NCBI RefSeq assembly: GCF_900115585.1
Contig: NZ_FOWZ01000003.1
Location: forward strand, 124,001-188,000
Length of the DNA stretch: 64,000 nucleotides
From: Qipengyuania nanhaisediminis
GTDB taxonomy: Bacteria > Pseudomonadota > Alphaproteobacteria > Sphingomonadales > Sphingomonadaceae
Reading direction: 5' to 3'
Shown: one piece after another, positions 42,089-50,851 of the stretch
Position numbering within the stretch: position 1 is the first letter of the stretch
How the letters are laid out: every line of letters begins with the position of its first letter
The notes under the pieces: model-generated
The model's database searches: none
What the model saw: the letters and a program-made list of their open reading frames with translations, nothing else
Told to the model about the DNA's origin: nothing
Program-made: the position numbers and the translations under genes

Positions 42089-42796
42089 ATGGCGGGCGGC
42101 GAATACGACCGGGACGAAGACTGGGACGAGGGCGAGAACCTCGAACTGCTCGAAGACGACGAGCGGCTGCCCTGGCTCGAAGCGGACGACGAGGATGACG
42201 GCGACACCGGCTTTGCCACCTCGCGCATCGTGCTGCTCGGCGTGCTGGCGATCCTGCTGGTCGGCTCGTTCCTCGGCGGGGCGTGGTACTGGCTCGGCAG
42301 CCATGCCGACGAACCGCCGGCCGATGGCAGCCTGATTGCCGCGCCGGACGAACCCTACAAGACTCGCCCGGAAAATCCCGGCGGCAAGACCTATGCCGGA
42401 ACCGGCGACACCAGCTTCGCTGTCGGCGAAGGCCAGACGCGGGAAGGGCGCTTGGCGGACGATCCGGCTCCATCTGCTGCCGGACCTTCAATCGCGACTA
42501 CGCTGAACGATGAAGATGCTACACCATCGACTACCTCCTCTACACCTGTAGAGCCGGCCCTATCCGGCGTTGCGGTGCAGGTCGGCGCGTTTCCCACGCG
42601 TTCGGATGCGCAGGATGCCTGGGTCAGACTGATGCGCCAGACCGAGGCGCTGAACGGCGTGCGCCACCGCGTGGTAGAAGCGAAGGTCGATATCGGCACG
42701 GTATACAGGCTCCAGGCGGTTGCCGGTGACCGTGCTTCGGCCAATCGCCTGTGCAATGCGCTGAAAACCGACGGATTGCCCTGTTTTGTGAAATAA
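42089..42796 (+). CDS. SPOR-domain membrane protein
   Basis: Protein of 235 residues: an acidic cytoplasmic N-terminus (Asp/Glu-rich, about 1-45), one membrane helix (IVLLGVLAILLVGSFLGGAW), a periplasmic Pro/Thr/Ser-rich linker and a C-terminal SPOR domain (VAVQVGAFPTRSDAQDAW to LCNALKTDGLPCFVK). SPOR domains bind denuded septal peptidoglycan, so it probably acts at the division site. The ATG at 42089 has GAGGAG 8 bases upstream; a GTG at 42083 overlaps argS. The neighbour nagZ also concerns peptidoglycan. Confidence 0.87.
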   Translation: MAGGEYDRDEDWDEGENLELLEDDERLPWLEADDEDDGDTGFATSRIVLLGVLAILLVGSFLGGAWYWLGSHADEPPADGSLIAAPDEPYKTRPENPGGKTYAGTGDTSFAVGEGQTREGRLADDPAPSAAGPSIATTLNDEDATPSTTSSTPVEPALSGVAVQVGAFPTRSDAQDAWVRLMRQTEALNGVRHRVVEAKVDIGTVYRLQAVAGDRASANRLCNALKTDGLPCFVK

Positions 42797-42877
42797 GCCG
42801 CCCAAGCGCCGCTATTTCCACACTTCCTGCCTCCAAGTCGCTTGCCAGTCGGCGGGAAGAAGCGCACTTTTACGCCT

Positions 42878-43897
42878 ATGTTGCCCGCAATCTTCGGCAT
42901 TTCCGGCCTCGAACTGACGGCCGACGAACGCGCCTTCTTCAAGGACGCCGATCCGGCAGGCTACATCCTGTTTGCCCGCAATTGCGAAAATCGCGAACAA
43001 ATGCGGGCGCTTACGGATGATCTGCGAAGCATTCACGGACGCGACAGCCTGATCGTATCGATCGACCAGGAAGGCGGCCGGGTCGTGCGCATGAAGCCAC
43101 CCGAATGGCCGAAGTACCCCGCGGGAGAGGCGTTTGCGCGCTTGTTCGAAATCGCTCCCGCCAGCGCGATCGAAGCGGCGCGAGTGAATGCCGAGGCGAT
43201 GGCTCGCGAACTGGCGCTGGTCGGCGTAAGCGTCGATTATCACGCGCCTTTCGACGTCCGCCGTCCCGAAACCGATGATGTGATCGGCGATCGCTCCCTT
43301 GGTAGCGACCCGATGCAGGTTGCCGCATTGGGGCGCGCCGTGCTCGACGGAATGAGCCATGCAGGCGTGGTCGGCTGCCTCAAGCATATGCCCGGACATG
43401 GCCGCGCCACCGTGGACAGCCACAAGGCTCTTCCCCGCGTGGAGGCGAGCGATGCGGAACTGGAAACGGACATCGAACCGTTCCGTACGTTGGCCGCACA
43501 CCCGCTGGGTATGAGCGCGCATATCGTCTTCAGCGCCTGGGATGAGGAAAGGCCCGCCACCCTGTCTCCCACCGTGATCGACAAGGTCATTCGCGGCCGC
43601 ATCGGCTTCGACGGTCTCCTGTTGACCGACGATATCGACATGCAGGCGCTCGATGGGAGCATTCCCGACCGGAGCGAGAAGGCCCTCGCCGCGGGGTGCG
43701 ATATCGTCCTCAACTGCTGGGCGAAAATGGACGACCAACTCGCCATTGCCAAACGCCTAGGCGCCATGTCCGCCGAAACCGCCGGCCGCCTGGATCGGGT
43801 CCACGCAATGATGGGCGAACCTGCTGACTGCGCCGAAACGGAAGAGCTCCTCGCCAAGCGCGACGCCTTGCTTGCCATTGCGGAGGCCACTGCATGA
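42878..43897 (+). CDS. nagZ: Beta-N-acetylhexosaminidase NagZ
   Basis: GH3 glycosidase of 339 residues that removes N-acetylglucosamine from imported muropeptides in the cytoplasm. Conserved blocks are SIDQEGGRVVRMKPP, the His loop KHMPGHGRATVDSH (usual KHFPGHG, here Met for Phe) and the nucleophile region LLLTDDIDMQAL. The ATG at 42878 is preferred over a TTG at 42842. It overlaps scpA by 4 bases. Confidence 0.94.
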   Translation: MLPAIFGISGLELTADERAFFKDADPAGYILFARNCENREQMRALTDDLRSIHGRDSLIVSIDQEGGRVVRMKPPEWPKYPAGEAFARLFEIAPASAIEAARVNAEAMARELALVGVSVDYHAPFDVRRPETDDVIGDRSLGSDPMQVAALGRAVLDGMSHAGVVGCLKHMPGHGRATVDSHKALPRVEASDAELETDIEPFRTLAAHPLGMSAHIVFSAWDEERPATLSPTVIDKVIRGRIGFDGLLLTDDIDMQALDGSIPDRSEKALAAGCDIVLNCWAKMDDQLAIAKRLGAMSAETAGRLDRVHAMMGEPADCAETEELLAKRDALLAIAEATA

Positions 43898-44694
43898 GCG
43901 ACGGCCTGCTGTTCAACGATACTGCTCCCGAACAGGAGGAGTGGGACGGGATCGCAGCGGAAGCGCCGGTCGATGAAGGCGCGCTTTATCTAGAGCTCGA
44001 CGGGTGGGAAGGCCCGCTCGACCTCCTCCTCGACTTGGCGCGCCGCCAGAAGGTCGACCTGCGGGAAATATCGATCCTCGCGCTGGTGGAGCAATATCTC
44101 GACTACATCGAAACGGCAGAGGCGCTGAAGCTGGAGCTTGCCGCCGATTATCTCGTGATGGCGGCGTGGCTGGCCTATCTCAAATCGGCGATGCTGCTTC
44201 CCAAGGAAGAGCAGGAAGACCCGAGCCCCGAAGAACTGGCGCTGCGCCTGCAATTGCGGCTCCAGCGCCTCGGCGCAATGCGCGATGCCGCTGCGCGCCT
44301 GATGGGCGGCGACCGGATCGGGCGCGACGTATTCCTGCGCGGCGCGCCCGAGGGGCTCGACATCGTCCGCAAGACCAAGTGGAAGTGCGACCAGTTCGCC
44401 CTGATCGAGGCTTATGGCCGCGTGAAAGCGCGCACCGCACCCGCTGTCCACATGGTGCGCGAGCGACCGGTCATGACCCTCGATTCCGCGCTCGAGCGTG
44501 TGTCGAACATGCTCGGTGTGACGCTTGAATGGATGGAAATCCGCGACTTCCTGCCCCCGCATGCAGAACCGCGCCTGCGGCGGTCCGCGCTGGCGTCCAG
44601 CTTCGTCGCCGCGCTCGAACTGGCGCGCCTTGGCAAGGCGGAAATCGCGCAGGAAGACACGTTTGGTCCCTTGCGCCTGAGGCGGGTCACGTGA
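43894..44694 (+). CDS. scpA: Segregation and condensation protein ScpA
   Basis: Kleisin subunit of the SMC-ScpAB chromosome condensation complex, 266 residues. The N-terminal signature LDGWEGPLDLLLDLARRQKV and DLREISILALVEQYLDYIE are the SMC-neck binding part; the C-terminal winged helix lies near the end (RRSALASSFVAALELARLGK). It overlaps nagZ at its start and scpB at its end, so it is translationally coupled on both sides. Confidence 0.95.
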   Translation: MSDGLLFNDTAPEQEEWDGIAAEAPVDEGALYLELDGWEGPLDLLLDLARRQKVDLREISILALVEQYLDYIETAEALKLELAADYLVMAAWLAYLKSAMLLPKEEQEDPSPEELALRLQLRLQRLGAMRDAAARLMGGDRIGRDVFLRGAPEGLDIVRKTKWKCDQFALIEAYGRVKARTAPAVHMVRERPVMTLDSALERVSNMLGVTLEWMEIRDFLPPHAEPRLRRSALASSFVAALELARLGKAEIAQEDTFGPLRLRRVT

Positions 44695-45281
44695 CCGATC
44701 TGGAGCGCGCGATCGAGGCCGCCCTGTTTGCTGCAGAAGAGCCGATGACGGTCGAGGCCCTTGCCGGGTTCCTCGGCGATGCGGCCAATGCCGATGTGCG
44801 GGACGCTCTCAAATCGCTGGCAGAAATGTACAGCGAACGCGGCGTCCACCTGGTAGAGCGGGGCAAGCGCTGGCATTTCGAAACTGCCCCCGATCTTGCG
44901 CACCTGCTGCGCAAGGAGAAGGAACAGGTCCGCCGGCTCAGCCGCGCCGCGACCGAGGTCTTGGCGATCATCGCCTATCACGAACCGGTCAGCCGCGCGG
45001 AGATCGAATCGATCCGCGGCGTGCAGACTTCCGGCGGTACGCTGGACGTGCTGATGGAGGCGGGCTGGGTGAAGATCGCGGGCCGCCGCGAAGTGCCGGG
45101 CAGGCCGACGATCTACGCCACCACGCCTGAATTCCTCGACCATTTCGGCCTTACCAGCCGCCGCGACCTGCCCGGAATCGCGGAATTGAAGGCGACCGGC
45201 CTGCTCGACCCGGTAGACGATGCCTTCGAAGCGCTGACCGACAGCGGGGATGACGAGGAAGAGGCGGAAGACGTCGCCTGA
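44691..45281 (+). CDS. scpB: Segregation and condensation protein ScpB
   Basis: Partner of ScpA, 196 residues, starting with a GTG that overlaps the scpA stop (GTGA). Two winged-helix domains are visible: LERAIEAALFAAEEPMTVEA and RAATEVLAIIAYHEPVSRAE with the family hallmark IRGVQTSGGTLDVLMEAGWV. It ends in an acidic tail (SGDDEEEAEDVA). It dimerises and closes ScpA around SMC. Confidence 0.95.
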   Translation: MTDLERAIEAALFAAEEPMTVEALAGFLGDAANADVRDALKSLAEMYSERGVHLVERGKRWHFETAPDLAHLLRKEKEQVRRLSRAATEVLAIIAYHEPVSRAEIESIRGVQTSGGTLDVLMEAGWVKIAGRREVPGRPTIYATTPEFLDHFGLTSRRDLPGIAELKATGLLDPVDDAFEALTDSGDDEEEAEDVA

Positions 45282-45340
45282 CTGGCGTATCGCCCGCAGA
45301 GCGCCTATATCCGTATCAACACTATCGAAAAGGTACTCTC

Positions 45341-45571
45341 ATGTCGCTCGGCCCCTGGCAGCTTATCATTATCGCCATCGTCATCCTCGTCCTGTTTGGG
45401 CGCGGCCGGATTTCGGAGATGATGGGCGATTTCGGCAAAGGCATCAAAAGCTTCAAGCAGGGCATGAATGAAGAGGACGCAGCTCCTTCCAAGCGGATCG
45501 AGCACGAGGCGAAGCCTGCCGACGAAGGCCTGACCAAGGACCAGGTCGACACGCCCTCCGACACCAAGTAA
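45341..45571 (+). CDS. tatA: Twin-arginine translocase subunit TatA
   Basis: Pore-forming subunit of the Tat system, 76 residues. One N-terminal helix (WQLIIIAIVILVLFGRGRI) with the conserved Phe-Gly hinge is followed by an amphipathic helix (MMGDFGKGIKSFKQGM) and a polar tail. It is the first gene of tatABC, 59 bases after scpB, with AAAGG upstream. In this window CopA, with its RR signal, is a likely substrate. Confidence 0.95.
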   Translation: MSLGPWQLIIIAIVILVLFGRGRISEMMGDFGKGIKSFKQGMNEEDAAPSKRIEHEAKPADEGLTKDQVDTPSDTK

Positions 45572-45595
45572 CTTCACGAGAAGGCGCACACGCGC

Positions 45596-46054
45596 ATGTT
45601 CGATATCGGCGCCGCCGAACTGCTGCTGATCGTCGTGGTGGCGATCATCGTCATTGGCCCGAAGGAAATGCCGCGCGCGATGCGCACGGCGGGGCGCTGG
45701 ATCGGCAAGCTGCGCCGCATGTCCGCACATTTCCGCTCCGGGATCGACGAGATGGTTCGCCAGGCCGAGATCGAGGACATGGAAAAGAAGTGGGCCGATC
45801 GTAACGCCGAAATCATGGCGAGATACCCGAACGGCTCCGAAGCGGCAGGCGGTGGTCCTGAAATCCACCCCGGCGCCGAGATGCAGCCGCTCGCCTCGGC
45901 GCAGGAAGTTCCGGACGCCGATGCCGCAGCAGAAGCCGCGATCAAGCGTGCCGCGCCGAAGAAGGCACCCGAGCACGGTGGCTCCGACGATGCCGAGCCT
46001 AGCCTTCCCCTGGGCGATCCGCCTGCGCCCCCGCCGGTAAAGGACGCCGATTGA
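45596..46054 (+). CDS. tatB: Twin-arginine translocase subunit TatB
   Basis: TatB of 152 residues: an N-terminal helix (MFDIGAAELLLIVVVAIIVI) with GPKEMPRAMRTAGRWIGKLR, then a long charged amphipathic helix and an Ala/Pro/Glu-rich tail ending PPAPPPVKDAD. The Glu in the membrane helix (AAELLL) is typical of TatB. It forms the RR-signal receptor with TatC, whose gene starts one base after its stop. Confidence 0.93.
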   Translation: MFDIGAAELLLIVVVAIIVIGPKEMPRAMRTAGRWIGKLRRMSAHFRSGIDEMVRQAEIEDMEKKWADRNAEIMARYPNGSEAAGGGPEIHPGAEMQPLASAQEVPDADAAAEAAIKRAAPKKAPEHGGSDDAEPSLPLGDPPAPPPVKDAD

Positions 46055-46055
46055 G

Positions 46056-46862
46056 ATGGCGTTCGAGATGAAGGATATCGACGAAAGCCAGGCTCCGCTG
46101 CTGGATCACTTGGTGGAGCTGCGCTCGCGCCTCGTAAGATGCGTCGCGGCATTGGTGGTGGCATTCGGCATTTGCCTGTTCTTTGCCGACCAGATCCTCG
46201 GCTTCCTGATCCAGCCGCTCAAATCGGCTTTTCCGGAAGGGCAGGGGCAGCTGATTTTCACCAAGCTTTACGAAGTTTTCTTCGTGGAGCTGAAGGTCGC
46301 CCTTTTCGCAGGGTTCTGCATTGCCTTTCCCTATATCGCGAACCAGTTGTGGGCCTTCGTCGCCCCCGGCCTCTATGCGCGCGAGAAGAAAGCATTCCTG
46401 CCGTTCCTGCTGGCAACCCCGTTCCTTTTCCTGAGCGGTGCGGCCCTTGCCTACTATGTCGTTATGCCGACCGCCTTCGAGTGGTTTCTCGGCTTCGAAG
46501 GGGAGGCGGGCGGGCTTGCCATCAACGCGCTGCCCGCTGCGAACGAGTATCTCGGCCTCGTCATGCAGTTCATCCTCGCCTTCGGGATGAGCTTCCTGCT
46601 GCCCGTCCTCCTGCTCCTCCTCCACCGCGCAGGGATCGTCACGCGCGAACAGCTGGTGGGCGCGCGGCGGTACGTCATCGTGCTGGTCGTGGCGCTGGCG
46701 GCGATCATCACGCCGCCGGACCCAGGGTCGCAGCTATTGCTCGCGATCCCGTTGATCCTGCTTTACGAAGGATCGCTCTTGCTCATGCGCTTGTTCGATA
46801 GCCGCGCATCCAAGGACAAGCCGGAAGAAGCCGAAGCTTCCGCCGATCAATCGGCCTCGTAG
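46056..46862 (+). CDS. tatC: Twin-arginine translocase subunit TatC
   Basis: Polytopic receptor subunit of the Tat system, 268 residues. It starts DESQAPLLDHLVELRSRLVR, which includes the family hallmark HLVELRSR. Six membrane helices follow, with FVAPGLYAREKKAFLPFLLA and the last-helix region IITPPDPGSQLLLAIPLILL. Its 3' end overlaps the converging amidohydrolase gene by 16 bases. Confidence 0.96.
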   Translation: MAFEMKDIDESQAPLLDHLVELRSRLVRCVAALVVAFGICLFFADQILGFLIQPLKSAFPEGQGQLIFTKLYEVFFVELKVALFAGFCIAFPYIANQLWAFVAPGLYAREKKAFLPFLLATPFLFLSGAALAYYVVMPTAFEWFLGFEGEAGGLAINALPAANEYLGLVMQFILAFGMSFLLPVLLLLLHRAGIVTREQLVGARRYVIVLVVALAAIITPPDPGSQLLLAIPLILLYEGSLLLMRLFDSRASKDKPEEAEASADQSAS

Positions 46863-48496
46863 ACCTTGCGGCCATTGACCCAGGTTTCGAATACCTTGGT
46901 CGCGCGGATTTCCTCAGGCGTTGCCAGCAGGGGGTCGTTATCCACCAGGATGAAGTCGGCGCGCTCGCCCGGCAAAAGGCGTCCGAACCGCCCCTCTGCA
47001 AAACCCGCATAAGCCGCTTTCGAGGTAAAGCCTGCCAGCGCCTGTTCGCGGTTCACGCGTTCGCTCGGCAGCCAGCCGCCGAAGGGCTCCCCATTCGCGT
47101 CCATGCGGGTGATGGCGACGGCATAGCCGGCAAAAGCGTCGGCAGGTTCAACCGGCGCGTCCGACCCGAAGGCGAGGGTGCCGCCCAGATCTAGGATGGT
47201 GTTCCAGGCGTAGGCGCCGTCCAGCCGGTCCATGCCGAGACGCGCTTCCGCCATCAGGCGGTCAGAAGTCTGGTGAAGCGGCTGCATCGAGGCGATGATG
47301 CCATTGTCGGCGAGCTTGGGCAGGTCTGCCGGATCGACAATCTGGGCATGCTCGACACGCCAGCGCCGGTCGCCGTCGAAGCTCTCCGCAATCTCGTCGA
47401 TCGCGCTGAGGAGTTCGGCGTTAGCCGCGGTGCCGATGGCATGGACGGCGGGCTGGAACCCACCTTGCGCGGCGCGGACAAGGTTGTTGCGCAGCTGGGC
47501 AGGGGTCTGGAGCGGAAGGCCGTAATTGCCCGGATCGTCGGCATAGGGGCGCTTCAGCCACGCCCCGCGGCTACCCAAAGCGCCATCGAGATAGAGCTTC
47601 ACGCCATTGAGGCGAAGCTTGTCGTCATAGAGCCACAGCGAGGGACCCGATCCGCCGATCAGCACCATCTGTTCCGGACCGAAGGCATAGGACATGATGC
47701 GCAGGTTGAGCGAACCTGCATCGCCCGCGCGGCGGAAGGATTGCCAGTCTTCGATGGTCGTTCCCATGTCGGCAACCGAAGTAATACCGTAGCGATGGAA
47801 GACCTTCTGCGCCTCTGCCAGCGCGAGATCGCGTTCCACCGCGCGCGGCGCGGGGACCGCCTTGCTCACGAGGTCCATGGCGAGATCGATGAAAACGCCC
47901 GATGGCGTCTTCTTGCCGGCGAGGAGTTCGATCTTGCCGCCACTGGGCGATTCGCTGGCGGCGGTGATGCCGGCAGCCTTCATCGCGAGCGTATTGGCCC
48001 ATCCGGCATGGCCATCGACCCGTTCGAGATAAACGGGGCGATCCGCAATCGCGCTGTCGAGTTCGGCGGCGGTCGGAAAGCGGCCGAGACCCCATTTCTC
48101 CTGGTTCCAGCCGCGCCCGAGGATCCAGTGCCGCGCCTCGTTCTCGGCGGCAAAGGTGCGGATTTTTTCCAGCGCCTCGTCGAGCGAATTGGTGTCCGAC
48201 AGATCCAGCGTCAGCGCACCGAAGCCGACACCCATTACGTGGGCATGCGCGTCGATCATGCCGGGCAGCATGACGCGGCCTTCTCCGTCTTCGCGATAAT
48301 CCGTGCGCGGCCGGTCTTCCCCGCGTTCGATCAGCTTCGCGATGCGGCCATCGTCGTCGATCACCAGCGCCTCGAAGCGCTTCACCTTGCCTTCTTCATC
48401 CATCGTGATGCCCGAGACGTTGTCGACGAGGACGTCGGCGTGAGCGGGGACGGCAATGGTCGTAGCGAGCAAGGCGGCAAGGTACTTCGTCTTCAT
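46847..48496 (-). CDS. Exported metal-dependent amidohydrolase (YtcJ-like, family 3)
   Basis: Amidohydrolase of 549 residues with a signal peptide ending AVPAHA, so periplasmic. The metal-binding motif HAH is in LPGMIDAHAHVMGVG. Further ligands are expected in QPAVHAIGTAANAE and RWRVEHAQIV, and the final Asp in LAFGSDAPVEPAD. Relatives cleave amides or cyclic ureas; the substrate is unknown. The ATG at 48496 gives a correct signal peptide, although the frame is open further upstream. It is divergent from ilvA and converges on tatC with a 16-base overlap. Confidence 0.9.
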   Translation of the reverse strand: MKTKYLAALLATTIAVPAHADVLVDNVSGITMDEEGKVKRFEALVIDDDGRIAKLIERGEDRPRTDYREDGEGRVMLPGMIDAHAHVMGVGFGALTLDLSDTNSLDEALEKIRTFAAENEARHWILGRGWNQEKWGLGRFPTAAELDSAIADRPVYLERVDGHAGWANTLAMKAAGITAASESPSGGKIELLAGKKTPSGVFIDLAMDLVSKAVPAPRAVERDLALAEAQKVFHRYGITSVADMGTTIEDWQSFRRAGDAGSLNLRIMSYAFGPEQMVLIGGSGPSLWLYDDKLRLNGVKLYLDGALGSRGAWLKRPYADDPGNYGLPLQTPAQLRNNLVRAAQGGFQPAVHAIGTAANAELLSAIDEIAESFDGDRRWRVEHAQIVDPADLPKLADNGIIASMQPLHQTSDRLMAEARLGMDRLDGAYAWNTILDLGGTLAFGSDAPVEPADAFAGYAVAITRMDANGEPFGGWLPSERVNREQALAGFTSKAAYAGFAEGRFGRLLPGERADFILVDNDPLLATPEEIRATKVFETWVNGRKVYEAD

Positions 48497-48605
48497 CAGG
48501 CAATCCCAATCCGTAAATTTCTGCCATCGTCGATAAGGCAAAGCTTGGCAGGGGCAAACCCTTTCGCCGATTGCACGCTGCCTTGGCGGCACGTAGGCCT
48601 GCCGT

Positions 48606-49859
48606 ATGACCCAGGCAAATCCCATGCCCGCCGGAGACAAGGCCACCGATCTCCTGACACTCGACGATGTGCGCGCAGCTGCAAAGCGCATCGAAGGCGC
48701 GGTCGTACGGACCGAGCTGATGCATTCCATCACCCTGTCGGAGATTACCGGCGCGGATATCTGGCTCAAGTTCGAAAACCACCAGTTCACCGCCGCCTAC
48801 AAGGAACGCGGTGCGTTGAACGCCCTTTTGCACCTTACCGAAGAGCAGCGCAGCCGCGGGGTCATCGCGGCGTCGGCGGGCAATCATTCGCAAGGGCTTT
48901 CCTACCATGGCAGGCGCCTTGGCGTGCCGGTGACGATCGTCATGCCGTCGACCACTCCTAGCGTGAAGGTCATGCAGACCGAAAGCGTTGGCGGAAATGT
49001 CGTTCTGTTCGGCGAGACTTTCGACGAGGCCTATGGCCATGCGCTTGAGCTGGAGAAAGAGCGCGGCCTCACCTTCGTCCATCCTTTCGATGATCCCAAG
49101 GTGGCGGCCGGGCAGGGCACTGTCGCGCTGGAAATGCTGGCCGCGAAAGACGATTTCGATTGCCTCGTCGTGCCGATCGGTGGCGGCGGCCTGATGAGTG
49201 GCATGGCAACCGTTGCAAAGGCGCTGCGCCCCGAAATCGAGATGATCGGCGTGCAGGCCCAACTTTATCCGTCGATGTATTCCGCGGTGACCGGAGACGA
49301 GCTACCCTGCGGGGGCGATACGCTGGCCGAAGGCATCGCCGTGAAGAAGCCCGGCGACTTCACCCGCCAGATCATTGCCGAACTGGTGGACGAGGTCTTG
49401 CTGGTCGGTGAGCCCAAGCTGGAGCAGTCCGTCTCCCTCCTCCTCCAGATCGAAAAAACGGTCGTGGAAGGGGCAGGCGCAGCAGGCCTGGCAGCGGTCC
49501 TTTCGAACCCGGAGAAATTCGCCGACAAGAAAGTCGGCCTGGTCCTGTGCGGCGGGAACATCGACACCCGCCTGCTCGCCAACGTTCTGATCCGCGACCT
49601 TGCGCGAAGCGGCCGCCTGGCGCGCCTCCGTGTGACACTGCAGGATAGGCCGGGCGCGCTCTACAAGGTGATGCGCGAGTTCAACGACCACAACGTCAAC
49701 ATCATCGAGATCTACCACCAGCGGATTTTCACGACCCTGCCGGCCAAGGGACTCGTGACCGAAATCGAGTGCGAAGCGCGCGATCAGAGCCAGATCGACG
49801 GCCTGATCAAGACGCTGGAGGCCAAGGGCTATTCGGTCGAAATGGCCGAGCTGGAATAG
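48606..49859 (+). CDS. ilvA: Threonine ammonia-lyase (threonine dehydratase) with ACT domain
   Basis: PLP enzyme of 417 residues deaminating threonine to 2-oxobutyrate, the first step to isoleucine. The PLP-binding Lys66 is in FTAAYKERGALN, and the phosphate-binding loop is VPIGGGGLMSG. The C-terminal ACT domain (RLRVTLQDRPGALYKVMREF) suggests feedback control by an amino acid. The TdcB-like length with one ACT domain differs from the longer E. coli IlvA with two. The window also holds thrB from the path to its substrate, but in a separate operon. Confidence 0.94.
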   Translation: MTQANPMPAGDKATDLLTLDDVRAAAKRIEGAVVRTELMHSITLSEITGADIWLKFENHQFTAAYKERGALNALLHLTEEQRSRGVIAASAGNHSQGLSYHGRRLGVPVTIVMPSTTPSVKVMQTESVGGNVVLFGETFDEAYGHALELEKERGLTFVHPFDDPKVAAGQGTVALEMLAAKDDFDCLVVPIGGGGLMSGMATVAKALRPEIEMIGVQAQLYPSMYSAVTGDELPCGGDTLAEGIAVKKPGDFTRQIIAELVDEVLLVGEPKLEQSVSLLLQIEKTVVEGAGAAGLAAVLSNPEKFADKKVGLVLCGGNIDTRLLANVLIRDLARSGRLARLRVTLQDRPGALYKVMREFNDHNVNIIEIYHQRIFTTLPAKGLVTEIECEARDQSQIDGLIKTLEAKGYSVEMAELE

Positions 49860-49874
49860 AATCGGCTCGCAAGC

Positions 49875-49914
49875 GGCGGAATCCCAAGGCTTTTCCGCCG
49901 GCGGATCCTTTTTC
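49875..49914 (+). terminator. Possible terminator after ilvA
   Basis: GGCGGAA pairs with TTCCGCC around an 11-base loop. A second overlapping repeat (TCCGCC/GGCGGA) leads into CCTTTTT. A further small hairpin GGTTAA/TTAACC is at 49917-49935. Confidence 0.45.
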
Positions 49915-50008
49915 ATGGTTAAGAGACTTTTAACCGGGCCTTCGATCCTGCATAAAGAATGCGTTAAACATAAATAATCGCACGCAATTCGAAGGATGCC
50001 TTGCACTC

Positions 50009-50851
50009 GTGACGGCCCCGATCCGCTTCCCCCGCTTTTTCGTGACGAGCCCTGCGCCGTGCCCCTATTTGCCGGGCAAGAGCGAACGCAAGGTCTTTAC
50101 CGAATTGCGCGGCGAAAGCGCTGACGAGCTGAACGAAGCGCTCGGGCGCATCGGATTCCGGCGGAGCCAGACTGTTGCCTATCGGCCTTCGTGCCTCGAT
50201 TGCCAGGCTTGCGTGTCCGTCCGTGTGGTAGCCGACGAATTCAAGCCTTCGTCCAGCCAGAAACGCACCATGAAGGCGAACGACGATCTCGTGGTCAGCG
50301 AATGCCGTCCGTGGGCGACCGACGAACAGTACGAATTGCTGCGCAAATATCTCGCCCATCGCCACCCGGGAGGGGGCATGGCCGAGATGGACGAATCCGA
50401 CTTTGCAGATATGGTGGAACATACGCCCGTATCCAGCTATGTGGTTGAATATAGGGAGCCGGGAGTTGGATCGGAGCCAGGTCGTCTGGTCGGTGCCTGC
50501 CTCACGGACATTCAGGGTGACGGGCTGTCGATGATCTACAGCTTCTACGACCCTGAAATCGAGGATCGCGCGGGACTTGGGAACTTCATCATCCTGGATC
50601 ATATCCGCCGTGCGGGCGCGCATGGCCTCCCCTATGTCTACCTCGGATATTGGGTCGAAGGCTCTGACCGGATGCAATACAAGGTTCGCTACCGCCCGCT
50701 CGAACGGCTTACCCGTGGCGGATGGGAGCGCATGCCCGAATTCGAACAGAAGCGCCTCATCGCCGCAGCAACCAGGCCGCGCGAGCAGCGCGATTCGGAA
50801 CCGCTTCCAGCAAAGGATGGAAGCCAGCGCGAATACAAGCTCGCAGACTAA
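50009..50851 (+). CDS. bpt: Aspartate/glutamate leucyltransferase (bacterial N-end rule transferase)
   Basis: Aminoacyl-tRNA-protein transferase of 280 residues. It adds Leu to N-terminal Asp or Glu and so marks proteins for ClpS-ClpAP. The N-terminal Cys motif ([16 protein letters not shown] and [12 protein letters not shown]) and the core ([20 protein letters not shown] and [20 protein letters not shown]) match the Ate/Bpt family. It starts with GTG after AAGGA. Its last 35 bases overlap the most likely start of tamA. Confidence 0.92.
   Translation: MTAPIRFPRFFVTSPAPCPYLPGKSERKVFTELRGESADELNEALGRIGFRRSQTVAYRPSCLDCQACVSVRVVADEFKPSSSQKRTMKANDDLVVSECRPWATDEQYELLRKYLAHRHPGGGMAEMDESDFADMVEHTPVSSYVVEYREPGVGSEPGRLVGACLTDIQGDGLSMIYSFYDPEIEDRAGLGNFIILDHIRRAGAHGLPYVYLGYWVEGSDRMQYKVRYRPLERLTRGGWERMPEFEQKRLIAAATRPREQRDSEPLPAKDGSQREYKLAD

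Noticed and set aside
47273-48961. 562-codon plus-strand frame opposite the amidohydrolase
   Set aside because: It runs through the amidohydrolase and into ilvA in another frame, so it is a shadow.
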